A DNA stretch of 64,000 bases, taken from assembly GCF_001644575.1 (NCBI RefSeq), contig NZ_CP015596.1, forward strand, positions 930,001 to 994,000, written 5' to 3'. The translations under genes and the position numbers were made by a program. How positions within the stretch are numbered: position 1 is the stretch's first letter; the number at the start of each line of letters is the position of its first letter. The DNA comes from Mycobacterium adipatum (GTDB taxonomy: Bacteria > Actinomycetota > Actinomycetes > Mycobacteriales > Mycobacteriaceae). A model generated the notes under the pieces. It was not told the DNA's origin. It ran no database searches and saw only the letters and a list, made by a program, of their open reading frames with translations. Shown in pieces: positions 59,823 through 64,000 of this stretch.

Positions 59823-61292
59823 ATGACCGAACACCTCGACGTTGTGATCGTCGGCGCCGGCATCTCCGGCATCAGCACCGCCTGGCATCTGCAGGACCGT
59901 TGCCCGACCAAGAGCTACGCCATCCTGGAACGCCGCGAGAACATCGGCGGTACCTGGGACCTGTTCAAGTACCCGGGCATCCGCTCGGACTCCGATATGT
60001 TCACCCTCGGGTTCCGCTTCAAGCCATGGACCTCGTCGCGGGCGATCGCCGACGGACAGTCGATCTGGAACTACATCAACGAGGCCGCCGTCGAGAACGG
60101 CATCGACAAGCACATCCGCACCGGACACCGCGTCACCTCGGTGGACTGGTCCGACGCCGACAATCGCTGGACCATCAACATCGAAACCGCCGGTGAGCAG
60201 CAGCAGCTCACCGCGTCCTTCCTCTCGGTGTGCAGCGGCTACTACAACTACGACGAGGGCTACTCGCCGGAGTTCCCGGGTGCCGCGGACTTCAAGGGTC
60301 AGATCATCCATCCGCAGCACTGGCCCGAGGGGCTGGACTACGCCGGCAAGAAGATCGTCGTCATCGGTTCGGGCGCCACCGCGATCACCCTCATCCCGTC
60401 ACTGGTGAACGAGGGCGCGGGTCACGTCACCATGCTGCAGCGCTCGCCGACCTACATCGGAGCGTTGCCGCTGGACGATCCCATTGCCGCGCAGGCCAAC
60501 AAGTACCTGCCCAAGAACGTCGCCCACATGGTCAACCGGTGGAAGGCGATCGCGATGGCCACCGGCCAGTATCAGGTGGCGCGCCGATTCCCGAAGGTGT
60601 TCAAGAAGGCGTTGCGCGACATGGCGACCCGGCGGCTGCCGGAAGGCTTCGACTACGACAAGCACTTCAGCCCGCGCTACAACCCCTGGGACGAGCGAGT
60701 CTGCCTGGCCCCCAACGGGGATTTCTTCAAGACCATCAAGGCGGGCAAGGCCGACGTCGTCACCGACACCATCGAGACATTCACCGAAACCGGTATCAAG
60801 CTGACCTCCGGCGCCGAGTTACAGGCCGATATCATCATCACCGCAACGGGTTTGAACATGCAGCTGTTCGGTGGGGCCACCGCGACCCGCAACGGTGAGC
60901 CGATCGACCTCACCAAGTCGATGACCTACAAAGGCCTGATGCTGTCCGGTGTCCCGAACATGGCCATCACCTTCGGCTACACCAACGCCTCGTGGACCTT
61001 GAAGGCCGACCTGGTCTCCGAGTTCATCTGCCGCGTACTGAACTACATGGACGCCAACGGTTTCGATCGTGTCGAGCCGCAACATCCGGGCGACGCGATC
61101 GACGAACAGCCTTTCATGGACTTCACCCCGGGCTACTTCCGCCGCGCCATGGACACGCTGCCCAAGTCCGGGTCCGAGGCGCCCTGGAAGCTCAAGCAGA
61201 ACTACTTCTTCGATCTGCGGCTCATCCGGCACGGCAAGGTGGACGAAGAGTCACTGCACTTCACCAAACACCGGGCCCCGGTCAACGCCTGA
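59823..61292 (+). CDS. ethA: Baeyer-Villiger monooxygenase EthA
   Basis: A 489-residue flavin monooxygenase that activates ethionamide-type prodrugs. The FAD motif is VVIVGAGISGIS, the fingerprint FKGQIIHPQHWP lies near residues 157-168, and the NADPH motif is VVIGSGATAIT. Length equals the M. tuberculosis enzyme. ATG 59823 is seven bases after TACCGT, probably leaderless. Natural substrates may be ketones from lipid turnover. Confidence 0.95.
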   Translation: MTEHLDVVIVGAGISGISTAWHLQDRCPTKSYAILERRENIGGTWDLFKYPGIRSDSDMFTLGFRFKPWTSSRAIADGQSIWNYINEAAVENGIDKHIRTGHRVTSVDWSDADNRWTINIETAGEQQQLTASFLSVCSGYYNYDEGYSPEFPGAADFKGQIIHPQHWPEGLDYAGKKIVVIGSGATAITLIPSLVNEGAGHVTMLQRSPTYIGALPLDDPIAAQANKYLPKNVAHMVNRWKAIAMATGQYQVARRFPKVFKKALRDMATRRLPEGFDYDKHFSPRYNPWDERVCLAPNGDFFKTIKAGKADVVTDTIETFTETGIKLTSGAELQADIIITATGLNMQLFGGATATRNGEPIDLTKSMTYKGLMLSGVPNMAITFGYTNASWTLKADLVSEFICRVLNYMDANGFDRVEPQHPGDAIDEQPFMDFTPGYFRRAMDTLPKSGSEAPWKLKQNYFFDLRLIRHGKVDEESLHFTKHRAPVNA

Positions 61293-61321
61293 TACCCCAG
61301 TGACGGGGGCGGGAGGCGTCG

Positions 61322-61801
61322 TCAGCCCGAGACGACGACGATCCCGTCCTCGTCGCTGTAGGCGATGTCTCCCGGCACGAACGTGACGCCGCCGAAGCTG
61401 ACCTCGATATCACGTTCTCCCGCACCAGTTTTGGTGCCCTTGCGCGGGTTGGTGCCCAGCGCCTTGATGCCGACCGCGATGGTGCGCAGCGCCGCCGCAT
61501 CGCGCACCACACCGTGCACGATGATCCCCGCCCAGCCGTTCTGGGCCGCCAGTCCGGCGATGATGTCACCCACCAACGCGGTGTGCATCGACCCGCCGCC
61601 GTCGACCACCAGCACCCCGCCTTCTCCCGGCGTGGACAGGATCGACTTCAGCAGGGCGTTGTCCTGGAAGCAGCGCACCGTGGTGATGCGCCCGGCGAAG
61701 GCCGGGACGGCGCCGTAATTACGCAGTTGCAGGTCGCAACTGCGCACCTCGGGGTAGATCTCGTCGACCAGGTCAGCGGTGGCGCGGGGTTCGATGCTCA
61801 C
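61322..61801 (-). CDS. rraA: RraA family protein (formerly called MenG)
   Basis: A 159-residue ring-forming protein of the RraA family. It has the [19 protein letters not shown] and [16 protein letters not shown] segments of the active-site region. It is often annotated as menaquinone methyltransferase in error, since it lacks a SAM site. Relatives bind RNase E or act as aldolases. It overlaps the MerR gene by four bases (ATGA). Confidence 0.92.
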   Translation of the reverse strand: MSIEPRATADLVDEIYPEVRSCDLQLRNYGAVPAFAGRITTVRCFQDNALLKSILSTPGEGGVLVVDGGGSMHTALVGDIIAGLAAQNGWAGIIVHGVVRDAAALRTIAVGIKALGTNPRKGTKTGAGERDIEVSFGGVTFVPGDIAYSDEDGIVVVSG

Positions 61802-62553
61802 CTCATGATGCTAGCGATCACCACATCGTGCACGAACTGGGCCAGGCCGGGTTCCACGTCGTCGTAGTAGGCGGTGAACCGCGGGTCGGCCAGGTACATC
61901 TCGACCAGCCCGCGGTGCATCTCGCCGCCGCACGGGTAGAAACGCTCGATCGCCGCGCGGTGGCGGGCGGCCAGCGCGGCGGCCTCGGCAGACCCGGGGC
62001 GCACGCCGGAACGCTTGGCGGCGGCCAGATCCTGGAGCAGCGCGTCGCCCTCGGCTGCGATGTCGATCCAGTCCTGTTTGGTCAGCTGCGCGGCCCGTCG
62101 CTGGGACTGCTTCCATGCATCGGTGTCGCCCCAGCGTTGCTCGGCCTCGACGGCGTACTCCTCGCCGAATGCGGTGGTGCCGAAGATCTCGACCTGTTCC
62201 TGCGCGGTCAGTTGAATACCGCTGCGATGTGCGTCCATCAGTGCCTCCAGTGCCTCGATGGTGTGCTGCAGGTCATCGGCCCGCTCAAGCAGTAGGGCGT
62301 GCTGGCGCTGCAGCCTGGTCAGCTCGTCGACCTCTGGATCGTCGAGCAGGACGCCGATCTCGTCCAAACCGAGCCCCGCCGCGCGGTACGCCAGCACCAG
62401 GTGCAGGCGCTCGATATCGGCGTCGGTGTAGCCTCGGTAACCCGCTGAGGTCCGCACACTGGGCACCACCAGCCCGATGTGGTCATAGTGATGCAGGGTG
62501 CGCACGGACAGCCCGGTCAACGCGGCGACGCTACCGACGGTTCGCACGTCCAT
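61798..62553 (-). CDS. MerR-family regulator with TipAS domain
   Basis: A 251-residue regulator. The N-terminal MerR winged helix includes [17 protein letters not shown], then a coiled-coil dimer helix (about 75-115). The C-terminal TipAS antibiotic-binding domain (about 130-250) contains [17 protein letters not shown]. TipA-type proteins recognise thiopeptide and other hydrophobic drugs and activate their own promoter. ATG 62553 lies six bases after GATAGT. The rraA gene follows in the same transcript. Confidence 0.9.
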   Translation of the reverse strand: MDVRTVGSVAALTGLSVRTLHHYDHIGLVVPSVRTSAGYRGYTDADIERLHLVLAYRAAGLGLDEIGVLLDDPEVDELTRLQRQHALLLERADDLQHTIEALEALMDAHRSGIQLTAQEQVEIFGTTAFGEEYAVEAEQRWGDTDAWKQSQRRAAQLTKQDWIDIAAEGDALLQDLAAAKRSGVRPGSAEAAALAARHRAAIERFYPCGGEMHRGLVEMYLADPRFTAYYDDVEPGLAQFVHDVVIASIMR

Positions 62554-62559
62554 GGCTTC

Positions 62560-62590
62560 ACTATCGACCCTGACGTCGCGTCAGGGTCAA
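62560..62590 (-). promoter_or_regulatory. MerR-type promoter with 19-bp spacer dyad
   Basis: On the minus strand TTGACC (62590-62585) and GATAGT (62565-62560) are separated by 19 bases, the long spacer that MerR proteins require. The dyad GACCCTGACG (62566-62575) and CGTCAGGGTC (62579-62588) fills it. This is a textbook autoregulated MerR promoter. Confidence 0.82.
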
Positions 62591-62610
62591 GACCCAAGCG
62601 GTGCGAAAAG

Positions 62611-63090
62611 TCAGTCCTCGCCGGAACCGCGGCGGGCCAGCAGCACGACCACGACCGCCAGCAGGCCGACGGCGATGGCGGCCACCAGCGGCAGCCGGGA
62701 CTGGTCAGGACCGAGCGCCGGCACCGCAGACGGCGGGGGCACCGCAGATGCGACCGCGGATTTCGCTTGTGCAGCCACCTCTTTGGCGGCCTCTTTGGTG
62801 ATCGCCGTGGGCTCGGCCTGGTGTGCGGAGACCGGCGCCGGCTCGACCGGTGTGGCCTTGACCGGAGGTGCCTTCTTCGCCGGCGCGGCCTTCTTGGCCG
62901 GTACGGCCTTCTTTACCGGCGCCTTCTTGGCGGGCACAGCCTTCTTGACCGGCGCGGCCTTCTTTACCGGCGCCTTCTTGGCCGGTGCCTTCTTCGCGGG
63001 AGCCTTGGCGGCGGGAGGCGCAGCAGGTGGGTCAGCCGGGACCTGCTCAGCGGGGGCCTTCTGTTCGGGAAGGTCCTGCTCGTCGGCCAT
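62611..63090 (-). CDS. hns: Histone-like Hns protein, membrane-anchored
   Basis: A 159-residue protein with three parts. An acidic N-terminus (1-28) leads to a Lys/Ala/Pro-rich domain of PAKKAP/PVKKAV units (about 29-78) that binds DNA. A linker then leads to a single C-terminal helix (LPLVAAIAVGLLAVVVVLL, about 132-152) with a short basic tail. This is the layout of mycobacterial Rv3852. ATG 63090 follows AAAGGAG. It can link the nucleoid to the membrane; the repeat number varies among species. Confidence 0.88.
   Translation of the reverse strand: MADEQDLPEQKAPAEQVPADPPAAPPAAKAPAKKAPAKKAPVKKAAPVKKAVPAKKAPVKKAVPAKKAAPAKKAPPVKATPVEPAPVSAHQAEPTAITKEAAKEVAAQAKSAVASAVPPPSAVPALGPDQSRLPLVAAIAVGLLAVVVVLLARRGSGED
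62857..63006 (-). repeat. PAKKAP-type tandem coding repeat
   Basis: About ten imperfect units of 12-18 bases encoding [AV]-[PA]-KK-A steps in the Hns gene. Such tracts expand and contract by slippage, so length may vary between strains. Confidence 0.75.
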
Positions 63091-63152
63091 GGTGCTGCTC
63101 CTTTGCAGTGTCGTCCAGCAGTGAAACCCATCATGCCAGTCCGGCTGCGGCG

Positions 63153-63227
63153 TCAGCCGCTGACCGCCAGCGCGGCGGGCACCGCAAGCACGAGTGCGCC
63201 CAGGCGTCCCCGCCGGGTACGCGTCAC
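63153..63227 (-). CDS. Possible 24-residue coupled hydrophobic peptide
   Basis: GTG 63227 overlaps the stop of the CopC-domain gene (GTGA). It opens MTRTRRGRLGALVLAVPAAL and ends four residues later. Basic start plus one short hydrophobic stretch looks like a tiny membrane peptide. Overlap and composition favour it, but the length is too small to be sure. Confidence 0.35.
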   Translation of the reverse strand: MTRTRRGRLGALVLAVPAALAVSG

Positions 63228-63754
63228 GTCCGGCGTCGGCTCCACCCCACGCCCGCACCGACGAGTACCACGGCCGCGACCACGAACGGCCACACCGGCA
63301 TGCCGTCGTCGGCCGCAGCGGCGGGCGCGGCGGGTGCCGGCGTCGGCGCTACCGATGAGCCGGGCGTCCCGGTCGCCGACACGGTCAGGTCAAATGACCA
63401 GGAGCCGGTGATCACATGGCCGTCGGCGGAGGTGACGCGGTAGTTGGCGGTATAGGTGCCCGACGGTCCCAGTGGGCGCACGTCGACTTCGGCGACGGCC
63501 CCGTCGACCCGGACATCGCCGGTGGACCACAGGTTGCCGTCGGGGCCGACCACCGTCATCGCCGCGAATCCGGCCTGCAGTTCTTCGCTGAAGGTGGCAC
63601 TGACCGTCGTCGGCGCCACGGTCAGTGCGGTTCCGGGAGCGGGATCCGAGGCGATTAGGGTGGCATGTGCGGCCGCGACACCGGCTCCGGCGAGTGCCAG
63701 CACCGCCAGGACCAGGGTCAGCATGGGCGCCAGAATGCGCGCCGGGAATGTCAT
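63224..63754 (-). CDS. CopC-domain membrane protein
   Basis: A 176-residue exported protein. After signal cleavage near residue 28 the mature chain begins HATLIASDPAPG, giving the N-terminal His ligand of CopC. SADGHVITG supplies the Asp/His pair that completes the Cu(II) site. A Pro/Ala linker and a C-terminal helix (about 152-170) anchor it outside the membrane. Its ATG overlaps the stop of the gene to the right (ATGA). Copper binding is well supported by residues; its physiological role is not. Confidence 0.87.
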   Translation of the reverse strand: MTFPARILAPMLTLVLAVLALAGAGVAAAHATLIASDPAPGTALTVAPTTVSATFSEELQAGFAAMTVVGPDGNLWSTGDVRVDGAVAEVDVRPLGPSGTYTANYRVTSADGHVITGSWSFDLTVSATGTPGSSVAPTPAPAAPAAAADDGMPVWPFVVAAVVLVGAGVGWSRRRT

Positions 63755-64000
63755 CAGACCAGGCCGAGCCGGGCCATCACGTCGGCGTCGATGCCGTCGA
63801 GCTGAGCGCCGATGGCCGCGTGGGCGGCCTTGCGCCGGGCGGCGGGCATGTTCTCCGCGGCGGTGACGGCGGCGGCGAGATCGCTCAGCCGGTCGTTGAT
63901 GGCGGCCACGAACTGCTTGGTCTCGACATCCTTGGGGTTTTTCTCGGCGACCCGGCGGGTGGCCTGCTCGGCGCCGTTGATGCGAGCCGACAGCACCGCC
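63754..64000 (-). CDS. Conserved hypothetical protein (Rv3850-like), N-terminus outside window
   Basis: The open frame continues past the right edge; only the last 81 codons are visible. The product is helical and Ala/Arg-rich (INGAEQATRRVAEKNPKDVE, then AAAVTAAENMPAARRKAA) and ends DADVMARLGLV. By order next to the CopC and hns genes it corresponds to Rv3850. Function unknown. It is translationally coupled to the CopC-domain gene. Confidence 0.75.
   Translation of the reverse strand, partial: AVLSARINGAEQATRRVAEKNPKDVETKQFVAAINDRLSDLAAAVTAAENMPAARRKAAHAAIGAQLDGIDADVMARLGLV

Noticed and set aside
61322..61801. Annotation as MenG (demethylmenaquinone methyltransferase)
   Set aside because: The protein lacks any SAM-binding motif and has the RraA fold signatures.
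62857..63006. Repeat tract considered as a CRISPR-like or minisatellite array
   Set aside because: Units encode PAKKAP steps in frame inside a recognisable Hns protein; there are no spacers.

Overview
This is 64 kb of high-GC, densely packed DNA from a mycobacterium, most likely a fast grower (Mycolicibacterium type). The evidence is gene content: a carboxylic acid reductase, F420-type oxidoreductases, ethA/ethR, the lysine/alanine-rich histone-like Hns, and a Dps very close to the M. smegmatis protein as I recall it. From memory of the M. tuberculosis map, two blocks look syntenic. Positions 36.5-46 kb match the Rv0135c-cyp138-msrA-Rv0138-Rv0139-Rv0140-Rv0142 neighbourhood. Positions 48.8-64 kb match gltB-gltD, the PHP protein, ethR, ethA, rraA, hns and Rv3850, with an extra Y-family polymerase beside ethR. 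I see no tRNA, rRNA, CRISPR array, prophage or intact insertion sequence.

Layout. 0-6.7 kb: PucR regulator divergent from an aldehyde dehydrogenase, two tandem paralogous small membrane proteins, a dienelactone hydrolase, a degenerate GGDEF protein, an SDR, a GtrA-like protein and a Rieske lipoprotein. 6.7-13.7 kb: a yybP-ykoY (Mn2+) riboswitch with terC, an MFS symporter, a LacI regulator, a P450-phosphotransferase pair and a DMT transporter. 13.8-24.7 kb: car, a four-gene ABC importer, a phosphoribosyltransferase, a HugZ-like protein and a maltokinase-type kinase. 24.7-28.2 kb: a MarR-controlled ABC-2 exporter, enoyl-CoA hydratase and pncA. 28.2-31.9 kb: four start/stop-overlapped genes for an uncharacterised envelope complex. 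32.2-36.6 kb: glycosyltransferase, methyltransferases and an (alpha/alpha)-type protein, with a TetR gene sharing their operator. 36.5-46.0 kb: cyp138/msrA block, a KstR-type box, SnoaL-SDR, and a collapsed 13E12 gene. 46.1-48.4 kb: dps, aqpZ, a double-hotdog protein. 48.9-64 kb: glutamate synthase, DNA-repair genes, ethR/ethA, rraA, a MerR/TipA regulator, hns and a CopC-domain protein, with a partial gene at the edge.

A recurrent theme is leaderless transcription: many starts lie 6-8 nt after a TANNNT hexamer, and this decides several start codons below. A second theme is how many local operators can be read directly: EthR-type, MerR-type, MarR-type, TetR-type (two separate systems), KstR-type and LexA-type. 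The least explained parts are the envelope cluster at 28.2-31.9 kb and the glycosyltransferase regulon at 32.2-36.6 kb. All family and synteny assignments are from recognition, not from a database search.
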